DNA from: Rhodococcus koreensis
GTDB lineage: Bacteria; Actinomycetota; Actinomycetes; Mycobacteriales; Mycobacteriaceae
Length of the DNA stretch: 64,000 bases
Assembly: GCF_900105905.1 (NCBI RefSeq)
Contig: NZ_FNSV01000005.1
Span: forward strand, 5,208,001-5,272,000
Reading direction: 5' to 3'
The notes under the pieces are model-generated. The model was not told where the DNA came from and did no database searches. It was given only the letters and a program-made list of their open reading frames with translations. The translations under genes and the position numbers were made by a program. Positions 17,241-25,587 of this stretch are shown piece by piece. How positions within the stretch are numbered: position 1 is the stretch's first letter; the number at the start of each line of letters is the position of its first letter.

Positions 17241-17484
17241 ACCGGCCTCGCCATGCGTCAGGCCAGAATGCCGAAGTTCGTGCAGATCCCGACCGGTGCC
17301 GGGCCCATTCGTCGCGGTGGCGGCATCGGCACGGCGCGGGCCTACTGGCCGTAGAGGATGCGACCGGACTACGGCAGGACCGGCCGCGGGCGACGGCGGT
17401 GGCGGTTGGGTGCCGAGTACCCGGGGCTCGCCCGGCAGCACATGGTCATGCTGTGTGGTCTCGCGATGCACCCGACGACGGCCG

Positions 17485-18426
17485 TCAAGAGTGGTCGGGG
17501 CAGAGGAGTTTCGGGGTGGTGCGCCATCCGGCGTCGGTGAGCCATCGCTGGACTGACTCGGGAAGGCCTCCATTGTCGGCGGATTCGGCGAGTGCGCCGG
17601 CCAGGATGGGGCCGTCACCGCAGACCGAACAAGCGATGTCGAATGCTGGCTGCCCGGGTTCGCAATGGCGGCAATGGCTGCGGCTGATGACCGTCCCGAG
17701 ATGGTCCGGGTTCGGGTGGAGCCAGGTGACTGCGAGGTCGGCGCGTTGGTGCGCGGCCTCGGCGCGCGTGGTCGGTTCATGCCCACAGGTGGGACAAGCT
17801 CGTGGCGCCCTCACCACTGCAGGAGGATCCGCAACATCAGCGGTTGCCGGCTTGTCCGGATGACTCACGGCTCGTTTGTTCAGGTGCCCATACACGGTGG
17901 TTCGGGGCAATTTCAGCATGTCGGCGATCTGGGCGACGGTGTGATCGCCTGCGTCGTACAGGCGTTGAGCCAGTTCGCTCTGATCCGAGCTCAGCTTCGA
18001 CGGTCGGCCACCCTTACGGCCGCGGGCCCGAGCCGCGGCCAGCCCGTCGCGGGTGTTCGCCACGATCAACTCGCGCTGGAATTCGGCCAGGACCGACAAC
18101 ATGCCGAACATCGCGCGGCCTTCGGCGGTGGCGGTGTCGATGCCCTGCTCGAGCACCTTCAACCCGATGCCGCGCTCGCGCAGGTCGGCGCCGAGCGTGA
18201 TCAGGTGCAGCATGGACCGTCCGAGCCGGTCGAGCCGGGTGATCACCAGGATGTCGTCGGCGCGGAGCCGCGCCAGTACCAGATCGAGTTGAGGGCGTGA
18301 CGCTTTCGCCCCGCCCGCGTGGTCGATGTGGATGTTCTCGGCGGCCACCCCGGCGCGGCGCAGCGCATCGACCTGGTGGTCGGGGTTCTGGTCTGGTCCG
18401 GAGACCCGTGCGTAGCCGATCAGCAT
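17485..18426 (-). CDS. tnpR: Serine recombinase (Tn3-type resolvase) with zinc-finger-like C-terminal extension
   Basis: A 313-residue protein. The catalytic domain (1-140) starts MLIGYARVSG with the nucleophile Ser9, then RLDRLGRSMLHLITL and EFQRELIVANTRDGL. The HTH (about 160-185) is TVAQIADMLKLPRTTVYGHL. The extra 120 residues carry C-x2-C (CPTCGH), HCRHCEPGQ and CSVCGDGP pairs, which suggests zinc binding. It would resolve cointegrates at a res site, most likely in the DNA just upstream. A rearranged partial copy lies at 36.3-36.7 kb. Confidence 0.9.
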   Translation of the reverse strand: MLIGYARVSGPDQNPDHQVDALRRAGVAAENIHIDHAGGAKASRPQLDLVLARLRADDILVITRLDRLGRSMLHLITLGADLRERGIGLKVLEQGIDTATAEGRAMFGMLSVLAEFQRELIVANTRDGLAAARARGRKGGRPSKLSSDQSELAQRLYDAGDHTVAQIADMLKLPRTTVYGHLNKRAVSHPDKPATADVADPPAVVRAPRACPTCGHEPTTRAEAAHQRADLAVTWLHPNPDHLGTVISRSHCRHCEPGQPAFDIACSVCGDGPILAGALAESADNGGLPESVQRWLTDAGWRTTPKLLCPDHS

Positions 18427-18701
18427 GTGTCGACAATACCTCGGCAGAGGTTTTTCAACATAGTTTCCCGACGCGAGTTTTCGACGTCACTGACCTGCGT
18501 AAACACGGTCTCGACCAGCTTGTCGAGAAAGGATCGATTTCCGTCACATGCCTCGGTCTTGTGGACCGTTTCGGGGGGCTCGTTGAGGGTGAGTCGGTAG
18601 CGCAGCGGCGTTCGCGGATTTGTGCGTACTGCGATGTGAGTGCTCGGCATACTGTGGCAATGGCATCCGAGCCGAGGGTGCCCCAGTGCAGAGGGCAGTG
18701 G
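18427..18701. promoter_or_regulatory. Probable res/promoter region of the resolvase
   Basis: 275 bp between the divergent resolvase and PAS-ANTAR genes. Tn3 res sites lie directly upstream of tnpR and act as the crossover point and its operator. Several short inverted pieces occur (tgtcgacaat, cttgtcgag, gtcgag), but I cannot assign the three subsites. The call is by position. Confidence 0.4.
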
Positions 18702-18709
18702 GTGTAGCG

Positions 18710-19381
18710 GTGGACAGTGATGAGCTCCTCGGCTCGAATGCACCCCCACAGGGCGGAAGTTTCCGGTTCTACCTCGACGGCCAGCGCTGGGAATGGTCCG
18801 ACCCGGTCGCCCGCATGCACGGATACCAACCGGGCGAAATCACCCCCACCACCGATCTTCTGCTCTCCCACAAACATCCCGACGACCACGCGCAGGTCGC
18901 GGCACTCTTCGACAAGATGATCCACGCCGGTGCACCGTTCAGCAGCAAACACCGCATCATCGACACCGACCGCCGCATCCACCACGTCATCGTGGTCGGC
19001 GATCGAATGGTCGACGAGAACGGCCAGGTCATCGGCACATCCGGGTACTACATCGACGTCACGGAATCATTGGAGACCGACCCCCGCGAATTCAACGCGG
19101 CGCTCAACGAGGCCGTCGCCGAACTCGAGAAATCGCGGGCGGTGATCGAGCAGGCGAAGGGGGCGCTCATGCTCGTCTACGGCATCTCCTCCGAGCGCGC
19201 CTTCGGCATCCTCACCTGGCGCTCCCAGCAGACCAACACCAAACTCCGCGTCCTCGCCGAGCACTTCGTCGACGCCCTCACCGCCGAGGCGGCCCTCCCC
19301 GCGTCGTCTCGCGCCCGGTTCGACCACCTACTCCTGACCGCACACGAGCACCCCGACACACAGTCGGGGGCACAGGACTGA
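18710..19381 (+). CDS. PAS-ANTAR regulator (putative RNA-binding antiterminator)
   Basis: A 223-residue protein from GTG 18710 (GTG 18702 also possible). Residues 10-115 form a PAS fold (WEWSDPVARMHGYQPGEIT, then GTSGYYIDVTES). A short coiled coil follows, and the C-terminus (about 145-200) is an ANTAR domain (VIEQAKGALMLVYGISSERA, FGILTWRSQQTN). ANTAR proteins bind paired hexaloop hairpins in leader RNAs and prevent termination. It is the first cargo gene beside the resolvase, convergent with the AraC gene. What the PAS domain senses is unknown. Confidence 0.8.
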   Translation: MDSDELLGSNAPPQGGSFRFYLDGQRWEWSDPVARMHGYQPGEITPTTDLLLSHKHPDDHAQVAALFDKMIHAGAPFSSKHRIIDTDRRIHHVIVVGDRMVDENGQVIGTSGYYIDVTESLETDPREFNAALNEAVAELEKSRAVIEQAKGALMLVYGISSERAFGILTWRSQQTNTKLRVLAEHFVDALTAEAALPASSRARFDHLLLTAHEHPDTQSGAQD

Positions 19382-19454
19382 CCGACGCGGTCCCAGAAGT
19401 CGACGGCGTCTCCGACTATCCACGGCAGGGTGCAGTCCGCCGGCGCCAGACGGG

Positions 19455-20432
19455 TCATTGGTGGAGGGTGACGGAGGGGTGTTCGCCGTAGGTTTGGTGG
19501 TATTGCTCGGCGAAGCGGCCGAGATGGACGAAGCCCCACCGGTGGGCGATGTCGGACACCGCTCCGGCCCGGGGTTCGCTGACGAGGAGTTCTTGATGGG
19601 CCCGTTCTAGCCGAATGTTGCGCAGGTACCGCATGGGGCTGATGCCGCGCGCAGCGTGGAAGCTTTGCTGCAGCCCGCGGGGGCCGATTCCGACGTGGCG
19701 GGCGATGTCGTCGACGGTGAGGGGTTTGTCGGCGTTGGCGGTGATGAAGTCGATCGCGTCGTCGACGACGGAGCCACGGGTGCGTGCCGGGGTCCGGCTG
19801 AGGTCGGTGCTGTAGTTGTGTTCGGAGGCGAGCAGCAGGCCGGCCATCACGCTTTGAGCGAGGGGCGCGGCGAGGAGTGGGTGCCGCACGAGGGAGTCAC
19901 TGTCGGTGAGGTGGGCGGCCAGGACCTTGACCACGTCGAGCCATTGGGCGCCGTGCTTGGTGCCGAGGTTCATCGACAGTTCGAACTCGATGGGCGAGGT
20001 GACGGGTCGGTCGATCATGCCGGCGAGTTGGTCTTCGAGTTCGAGGCGGTCGATCTTGAGGCCCAGGATGCGTGCGCCGTTTCCCCAGCCGCGCAGATAG
20101 GAGTTGCGGTCGAGCCGGTACACGGCGGCGCGGCGCTCGGTCGCCAGGGTGCGTTCCGGGCCGGATCCGGTGTCCAGGGTGCCCGCGAAGGGGATGTTGA
20201 CTTGGTAGGCGTTGCCGAGTTCGCCGGTCTCGATGCGCACTTCGGTGTCGTAGTCGATCCATCCCAGGGTGAGCGGGCCGATGCGTGCGGCGTCGAGTCT
20301 CATCTCGAAGTCGCCCCGGTCACCGAAGACCTGGACGCCGTGGGGGTGGTAGATCGCGCTCCCGACCTCGCGTGCCTCGTCGACGTCCCGGCTACGTACC
20401 GACACTCGAGGTTCGATCGCTGCATTGCTCAC
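19455..20432 (-). CDS. AraC-family transcriptional regulator
   Basis: A 325-residue protein. The N-terminal half is a beta-rich ligand domain of the AraC-binding-like-domain type (YQVNIPFAGTLDTGSG). Residues 220-320 contain the double HTH: KPLTVDDIARHVGIGPRGLQ, then AVSDIAHRWGFVHLGRFAEQ and YGEHPSVTL. It is followed on the same strand by nothing and lies 120 bp downstream of the end of the acyl-CoA ligase gene, whose terminator sits between. It is likely a positive regulator of the aromatic genes to its right. Confidence 0.85.
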   Translation of the reverse strand: MSNAAIEPRVSVRSRDVDEAREVGSAIYHPHGVQVFGDRGDFEMRLDAARIGPLTLGWIDYDTEVRIETGELGNAYQVNIPFAGTLDTGSGPERTLATERRAAVYRLDRNSYLRGWGNGARILGLKIDRLELEDQLAGMIDRPVTSPIEFELSMNLGTKHGAQWLDVVKVLAAHLTDSDSLVRHPLLAAPLAQSVMAGLLLASEHNYSTDLSRTPARTRGSVVDDAIDFITANADKPLTVDDIARHVGIGPRGLQQSFHAARGISPMRYLRNIRLERAHQELLVSEPRAGAVSDIAHRWGFVHLGRFAEQYHQTYGEHPSVTLHQ

Positions 20433-20490
20433 CCTTCCATGAGACCAGCATCACGCTACAAATGCAAGGAATCCTTACTTTCTTGAGGGG

Positions 20491-20539
20491 TGCTACGGGT
20501 GCGATCGGTGAGGGGAACAGGCCCATCGCCCCCGTAGCA
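20491..20539 (-). terminator. Hairpin terminator after the acyl-CoA ligase gene
   Basis: TGCTACGGG (20491-20499) pairs with CCCGTAGCA (20531-20539), and the stem extends inward with GCGAT/ATCGC. It stands 16 bp beyond the stop of the leftward ligase gene. Confidence 0.6.
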
Positions 20540-20554
20540 GGTCTCGCTGCCCGG

Positions 20555-22117
20555 TCAGGCCGTCACGGGGTTGGTGTCGGGGGTGGTGGCCGCCAGTTCC
20601 CGGAGTTGGGCGCGTTGGATCTTCCCGGTGGCGTTGCGCGGTAGGTCCGTGACGAACCGGAAGTGTTTCGGGATCTTGTATCGGGCGAGGTGTTCGGCGA
20701 GGTAGCTGGTGATCGTCTCGGCGTCGAGGTTGGTGTCGCCGGTGGTGACGACGTAGGCCAGGCCCACTTCGCCCCATTGGTTGTCGGGGATGGCGACGAC
20801 GGCCGCGGAGGCGACACCGGGGTGGCGGGTCAGGACGGCTTCGACTTCGGCGGGGTAGATGTTCTCTCCGCCGGAGATGATGATGTCCTTGACGCGGTCG
20901 ACGACCCGGGCCCAGCCGTCCTCGCCGGTCGCGACGACGTCTCCGGTGCGGAACCATCCGTCGGCGGTGAAGCTGGCCGCGGTGTCCTCGTCACGGTTCC
21001 AATAGCCGGCGAAGAGGTTGGCGCCCCTGACGAGCAATTCGCCGGTCGTTCCGGGGGTGATCGGGGTGGTGTGGTCGCCGGTCTCGAGGGCGACGTCGGT
21101 GTAGAAGTGTGGGAACCCGACGGAGACCGGGTGTTCGGCGGCGCCGTCGGGAATGGCCATGTACACCCCGGCGGCGGCCTCGGTCATCCCGTAGCCCTGC
21201 AGCAGTTGCACGCCGCGGTCGAGCCACGCGGTGGCGACTCGCTCGAGGACGGGGGAACCGCCGTAGACGATGTACCGCAGGGAGCTGAGGTCGGTGCCCG
21301 CGAAGTCCGGGTGTTCGCACAGCATCTGCAGGATGGTGGGGACGGCGGAGAAGCCGGTGATGCGCTCGCGGTCGATGGCGGCCAGGACCTCGCCGGCGTC
21401 GAAACGGGGTACCGGTTGCACGGACCCGCCCTTGAACAGGGTGGGCAGGGTGATCTGCCCGAGTCCGCTGACGTGGAACATCGGGGCCAGGCACAGGGAC
21501 TTGTCGGTGCTGAGCACGTCGACGTGGGCGAGCTGGTTGATGGTGTTGAAGGTGACGTTGCCGTGGGTGAGGATCGCGCCCTTGGGTTTTCCGGTGGTTC
21601 CGGAGGTGTAGAGGATCAGGCACGGATCGTCGAGGCCGACCGGGGGAAACACCTCCGCCGAGTCGTCGCCGGCGCCGAGGAACTGCTCGTAGCCGGTGCA
21701 CGCGATGGGGCAGGTCGGGGCCTCGAGCGCCACCACGAGTAGGTCGCCCGGAACGGACGGGAGTGCGGCGACGAGTTCGTGATGGGTGGGGGCGACCACG
21801 AGCACGCGTGCGGCGCAGTCGTCGAGCATGTAGGCGATCTCGCGGGCCGAGAGCCGGGTGTTCAGTGGCACGAACACACCCCCGAGCAGTCCGGTCGCGA
21901 ACAGCGATTCGAACGTCTCGATGTCGTTGGGACCGAGGTAGGCGACCCGGTCGCCGGCCCGTACGCCCGCACCGATCAGGGCTGCGGCGAGCCGCTCGGT
22001 GCGGGCGGCGAGATCGGCGTAGGTCAGGGTGCGGTCGTCGCGAGTCAGGGCGATGCGCTCGGGGGTGATGCGGGCGCGCCGCCACGGCCAACTCCCGAGG
22101 CCGACGTCGGCGTTCAT
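20555..22117 (-). CDS. Acyl-CoA ligase, probably feruloyl/hydroxycinnamoyl-CoA synthetase
   Basis: A 520-residue ANL-superfamily ligase from ATG 22115-22117. The nucleotide-binding loop YTSGTTGKPKG is at 170-180, YGMTEAA follows, then GWFRTGDV, and the C-terminal catalytic lysine is in NATGKIQR. It is the last gene of a leftward set with the alcohol and aldehyde dehydrogenases. With eugenol oxidase, the hydratase/SDR/amidohydrolase operon and vanAB nearby, ferulate is the expected substrate, as for the ligases of the cou and phd pathways. The specificity is inferred from context. Confidence 0.8.
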   Translation of the reverse strand: MNADVGLGSWPWRRARITPERIALTRDDRTLTYADLAARTERLAAALIGAGVRAGDRVAYLGPNDIETFESLFATGLLGGVFVPLNTRLSAREIAYMLDDCAARVLVVAPTHHELVAALPSVPGDLLVVALEAPTCPIACTGYEQFLGAGDDSAEVFPPVGLDDPCLILYTSGTTGKPKGAILTHGNVTFNTINQLAHVDVLSTDKSLCLAPMFHVSGLGQITLPTLFKGGSVQPVPRFDAGEVLAAIDRERITGFSAVPTILQMLCEHPDFAGTDLSSLRYIVYGGSPVLERVATAWLDRGVQLLQGYGMTEAAAGVYMAIPDGAAEHPVSVGFPHFYTDVALETGDHTTPITPGTTGELLVRGANLFAGYWNRDEDTAASFTADGWFRTGDVVATGEDGWARVVDRVKDIIISGGENIYPAEVEAVLTRHPGVASAAVVAIPDNQWGEVGLAYVVTTGDTNLDAETITSYLAEHLARYKIPKHFRFVTDLPRNATGKIQRAQLRELAATTPDTNPVTA

Positions 22118-22192
22118 GCCTTCGCTCGCGTACTGATGATGTTCACGACAGATGCTCCTGAATTCGTTGCGGTGCAATGGTGTTGGTGTGAG

Positions 22193-23308
22193 TCAGAAAC
22201 GGAGGACCGGTTTGATCGCCGCTCCGCTGATCATGTCGGCGACGGCGGTGTTGATGTCCTCGAACGCGTAGTGCGTGATCAACCGGTCCAGGGGCATCCG
22301 GCCGGATCGGACCAGGTCGACGAGCACCGGGATGAGGGTTTCGGTTTCGCTGTCGCCGAGGGTCAGGCCGACGACGCGGCGGCCGGGGATCATCGCGTTG
22401 ACGTCGAGGGCGACCTCGGTGCCGAACGCGGGGGCTCCCACGATCACCGCGGTGCCGCGCGCGGCGAGGGCGTCGACGGCGGTGCGCAGCACCCCGACGT
22501 TGCCGGTGGTCTCGATGGCGCCGTCGACGCCGGCATTGCCGGTGATCTGGGCGATCGCCGCGGCGGTGTCCTCGGTGGTGGCGTCGATGACGTGGGTGGC
22601 GCCGAGTTCGCGGGCCAGCTCGAGGCGGGCGGGTACCCGGTCGACGGCGATGATCGTCGTGGCAGGGGTGAGGGTGGCGGCCATGATCGCCGACAGCCCG
22701 ACCGCGCCGGCGCCGGTGACGACGAGGCTCTGCCCGGGGCGGGGGCGTAATTCGTTCCAGACGGCACCGACTCCGGTCTGCACGCCGCAGCCGAGCGGCG
22801 CCAGCACATCGAGGGGGGCGTCTGCGGCCACCTTGATCACGGAGCGTTCGTCGACGATGGCGTGCCGGGCGAAGGAGGACTGGCCGAAGAAGTGCCCGCC
22901 CAGGCTGGTGCCGTCGCGGCTGATCGGGCTGGTGCCGTCGGCCCGTCCGCCGCCGATCAGGTTGAGCGGCAGCCAGCTTCCGCAGTAGGCGGGGTGCCCG
23001 TCGCGGCAGTTGCCGCAGTGTCCGCAGGAGGTGAACGACAACAGCACCTGGTCTCCCACCGTGACCCGGGTGACGGCGTCGCCGACCGCTTCGATGATCC
23101 CGGCGCCCTCGTGTCCGAGCACCCCGGGCAGGGGGAAGGGCAGGGCACCGGAGGCGACGCCGAGATCGGTGTGGCAGAGCCCGGCCGCGACCATCCGTAC
23201 GAGGACTTCGTCGGGGCGGGGGGTGTCGAGGTCGACGTCGGCGTGGGTGAACTTGGCACCACCGGATTCGACGACGGCGGCGTTCGTGGTGGTGGTCGTA
23301 CTGGTCAT
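22193..23308 (-). CDS. Zinc-dependent aryl/allyl alcohol dehydrogenase (probable coniferyl alcohol dehydrogenase)
   Basis: About 371 residues from ATG 23306-23308, with GAAGGGA upstream. Counting from the GTG just before that ATG: catalytic zinc ligands Cys46 (AGLCHTD) and His67-Glu68 (GHEGAG); structural zinc cysteines 96, 99, 102 and 110 (SCGHCGNC, AYC); and an NAD site at VTGAGAVGLS. The layout is that of class III-like benzyl-alcohol dehydrogenases. It lies between aldehyde dehydrogenase and CoA ligase genes, so it most likely oxidises the coniferyl alcohol made by eugenol oxidase. Confidence 0.82.
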   Translation of the reverse strand: MTSTTTTTNAAVVESGGAKFTHADVDLDTPRPDEVLVRMVAAGLCHTDLGVASGALPFPLPGVLGHEGAGIIEAVGDAVTRVTVGDQVLLSFTSCGHCGNCRDGHPAYCGSWLPLNLIGGGRADGTSPISRDGTSLGGHFFGQSSFARHAIVDERSVIKVAADAPLDVLAPLGCGVQTGVGAVWNELRPRPGQSLVVTGAGAVGLSAIMAATLTPATTIIAVDRVPARLELARELGATHVIDATTEDTAAAIAQITGNAGVDGAIETTGNVGVLRTAVDALAARGTAVIVGAPAFGTEVALDVNAMIPGRRVVGLTLGDSETETLIPVLVDLVRSGRMPLDRLITHYAFEDINTAVADMISGAAIKPVLRF

Positions 23309-23360
23309 CACGGGTTCCCTTCGGGATGAGAGAAGTGGTGGCGGGCAGGGCCAGGTCAGG

Positions 23361-24845
23361 TCAGTCGGCGAGGGAGATGATCACGGACTTGACCTTGGTG
23401 TAGGACTCGAGCGCCTCGGCGCCGTATTCGCGGCCGAATCCGGAGTTCTTCACCCCACCGAAGGGGACCGCCGGGTCGAGCATGGCCCAGTCGTTGACAA
23501 ACACGATGCCCGCCTGCAGCCGGGCCGCGACGCGGTGGGCCCGTGCGACGTTCGCCGTCTGCAGGCCCGAGGCGAGCCCGTATTCGGTGCCGTTGGCGAG
23601 CTCGATCGCCTCGTCCTCGGTGTCGAACGGTTGCACCGTCAGCACCGGTCCGAAGATTTCCTCCTGCACGACGCGGGAGGTGTTGGGCAGGTCGGCGATT
23701 ACGGTGGGCTTGTAGTAGAAGCCGCCGTTCAGGTCCAGGCGCTCACCGCCGGCGACGATGCGGCCACCGTCGGCGCGGGCGATCTCGACATACTCCTCGA
23801 CCTTCCGCACGTGCTTGTCCGCGGCCATCGGCCCCACGACGGTGGCCGGGTCGAACGGGTCACCCACCGGCACACCGGGAACGGCGTCGGCGAGGATGCC
23901 GACCACGGTCTCGTACAGCGGGCGGGCGACCAGCAACCGCGGACCGCCCATGCAGAACTGGCCGGTGTTGAACACGAAACCCTTGATGATCGCGCCGATC
24001 GCCTTCTCGACGTCGGCGTCCTCGAACACGATGTGCGCGGCGTTGCCGCCGAGCTCCATGGTGACCGGCTTGAGGTTCTGCCCGGCCACACTCGCGGCGT
24101 GCCGGCCGATGCCGGTGGAGCCGGTGAAGGCGATCTTGTCGATCGAGGGATGCTGCAGCAGCGCCTCTCCCACGGTCGACCCCTTGCCGGTGACGACGTT
24201 GACGACACCGGCGGGGACACCGGCCTCGGTGAGAATCTCCGCCATCAGCAGCGCGCTGAGCGGGGTGTCCTCGGCCGGCTTGTGGACCACGGTGTTCCCG
24301 GCGGCCAGGGCGGGGGCGATTTTGGAGCTGCTGAGGATGAGCGGGAAGTTGAACGGGGTGATCGCGCCGACGACCCCGAGGGGTTCGCGGCGGGTGTAGG
24401 CGTGGGCGTCGAGCGGGGTTTCCCGGTTCGCGCCGCCGAGGGTCTGCGCGAGGGCGGAGGCGTATTCGTACTGTTCGGCGATGGTGATGATGTCGACCGC
24501 TCGGCACAGCGAGATCGGCTTGCCCACGTCGACGCTTTCCACGGCGACCAGCTCGTCGGCGCGTTCGCGCACCAGATCCGCGACCCGGTGCAGGATCCGG
24601 GCCCGCTCACGGCCGGGCAGTGCGGACCAGCGGCCGTCGTCGAAGGCGGTGCGGGCGGCGGCGACCGCGGCCTCGAGGTCGGCGACGTCGCCGTCCGCGA
24701 CCGAGGTGATGACTTCGCCGGTCGACGGGTCGACGATGTCGGTGCGCGCCCCGCTCACCGATTCGCGCCACTGCCCGTCGATGAACAGCTGACGCGGGCC
24801 CAGGTGCGGGCGGGTGAGGGTGGTGTGGTCGTCGGTGACGGTCAT
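23361..24845 (-). CDS. NAD(P)-dependent aldehyde dehydrogenase (probable coniferyl aldehyde dehydrogenase)
   Basis: A 494-residue protein from ATG 24843-24845. Asn166 (TPFNFPL), general base Glu264 (TMELGG), nucleophile Cys298 (NTGQFCMGG) and FGPVLTV near the C-terminus are all present. The length is normal for the family. It is the first gene of the leftward dehydrogenase/ligase set and is divergent from a MarR gene, with a shared operator between them. Oxidation of coniferyl aldehyde to ferulate is the role that fits the neighbours; vanillin is an alternative substrate. Confidence 0.85.
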   Translation of the reverse strand: MTVTDDHTTLTRPHLGPRQLFIDGQWRESVSGARTDIVDPSTGEVITSVADGDVADLEAAVAAARTAFDDGRWSALPGRERARILHRVADLVRERADELVAVESVDVGKPISLCRAVDIITIAEQYEYASALAQTLGGANRETPLDAHAYTRREPLGVVGAITPFNFPLILSSSKIAPALAAGNTVVHKPAEDTPLSALLMAEILTEAGVPAGVVNVVTGKGSTVGEALLQHPSIDKIAFTGSTGIGRHAASVAGQNLKPVTMELGGNAAHIVFEDADVEKAIGAIIKGFVFNTGQFCMGGPRLLVARPLYETVVGILADAVPGVPVGDPFDPATVVGPMAADKHVRKVEEYVEIARADGGRIVAGGERLDLNGGFYYKPTVIADLPNTSRVVQEEIFGPVLTVQPFDTEDEAIELANGTEYGLASGLQTANVARAHRVAARLQAGIVFVNDWAMLDPAVPFGGVKNSGFGREYGAEALESYTKVKSVIISLAD

Positions 24846-24997
24846 GATGGCTTCTCGATTCGTCGTGTTCGTCGGGGCCGAGGTCACGGTCGGCAACCGG
24901 CGGAGGGGAAACGGGGATGTCGGTCAGAGCTGGCGGCAGCCCACGCGATTCGGCGGTGGCGGGTGGTGCGGATGCGGTCCGACACCTTCTAGAATGA

Positions 24998-25010
24998 TCA
25001 GGAACCCTGA
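24998..25010. promoter_or_regulatory. MarR-type operator TCAGG-AAC-CCTGA
   Basis: A perfect 5-bp inverted repeat in the 205-bp gap between the divergent aldehyde dehydrogenase and MarR genes. The same arms occur as TCAGG-GTT-CCTGA upstream of the eugenol oxidase, with matching flanking bases (ATGA before). Two occurrences at functionally linked promoters make it a good candidate site for the adjacent MarR protein. Confidence 0.65.
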
Positions 25011-25049
25011 GATTGTGGCTGGTTGGTCGATTCTGGAGAGGCGCCGTCG

Positions 25050-25526
25050 TTGAGCGAGCAGATGATCCCCCTGGCCACCGAGGCCGATCCCGAGACGGTC
25101 GGCCCGAGCCTGCTCTACGCGATCAAGCAGGTCGAACTCGCGATCCGGGCCCGGATGGATACGATCCTGCGGCCGACCGGCATCACCGCGCTGCAGTACA
25201 CCGCGCTGACGGTGCTGCGGCGCCGGGACGGGTTGTCGTCGGCCGAGCTGGCCCGCAACTCGTTCGTCACCGCGCAGACCATGGGTGAGATGATCGCCGC
25301 CCTCGAGCGTCGTGGCCTGGTCAGCCGCCGGGTGGATCCGGACAATCGCCGGCGCATGCTCACCAGCGTGACGGGGGCCGGGCTGGAGTTGCTCGACTGT
25401 TACGACCCCGCGTTCGTTGCCCTCGAGAGCCAGATGGTCGGCCGGCTCAGTGTCCGCCAGCGTGAGACCCTGCGCCAGTACCTCAACTCCTGCCGTACCG
25501 GGCTGGCCGAGACGTCGGCGCATTGA
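25050..25526 (+). CDS. MarR-family repressor (eugenol oxidase/dehydrogenase regulon)
   Basis: A 158-residue protein. TTG at 25050 is chosen because GGAGAGG lies 8 bp upstream; ATG 25062 is the alternative. The winged helix shows as LSSAELARNSFVTAQTMGEM followed by LERRGLVSRRVDPDNRRR, the classic wing. It is divergent from the aldehyde dehydrogenase gene and convergent with the eugenol oxidase gene. The operator pair TCAGG-N3-CCTGA suggests it represses itself and both catabolic units until an aromatic ligand binds. Confidence 0.85.
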   Translation: MSEQMIPLATEADPETVGPSLLYAIKQVELAIRARMDTILRPTGITALQYTALTVLRRRDGLSSAELARNSFVTAQTMGEMIAALERRGLVSRRVDPDNRRRMLTSVTGAGLELLDCYDPAFVALESQMVGRLSVRQRETLRQYLNSCRTGLAETSAH

Positions 25527-25535
25527 GCGCCGCAC

Positions 25536-25573
25536 CGGCTCCGGGCGGCGGCGGTGGCCGCCGCCCGGAGCCG
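25536..25573. terminator. Strong bidirectional terminator
   Basis: A perfect 17-bp stem (CGGCTCCGGGCGGCGGC at 25536-25552 with its complement at 25557-25573) around the loop GGTG. It lies between the convergent MarR and eugenol oxidase genes and would end transcription from both sides. Confidence 0.85.
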
Positions 25574-25587
25574 CGATGGAGCCGGAG

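Noticed and set aside
23010..24992. Long forward frame over the aldehyde dehydrogenase gene
   Set aside because: The reverse strand carries all catalytic residues of an aldehyde dehydrogenase; the forward frame is its complement.
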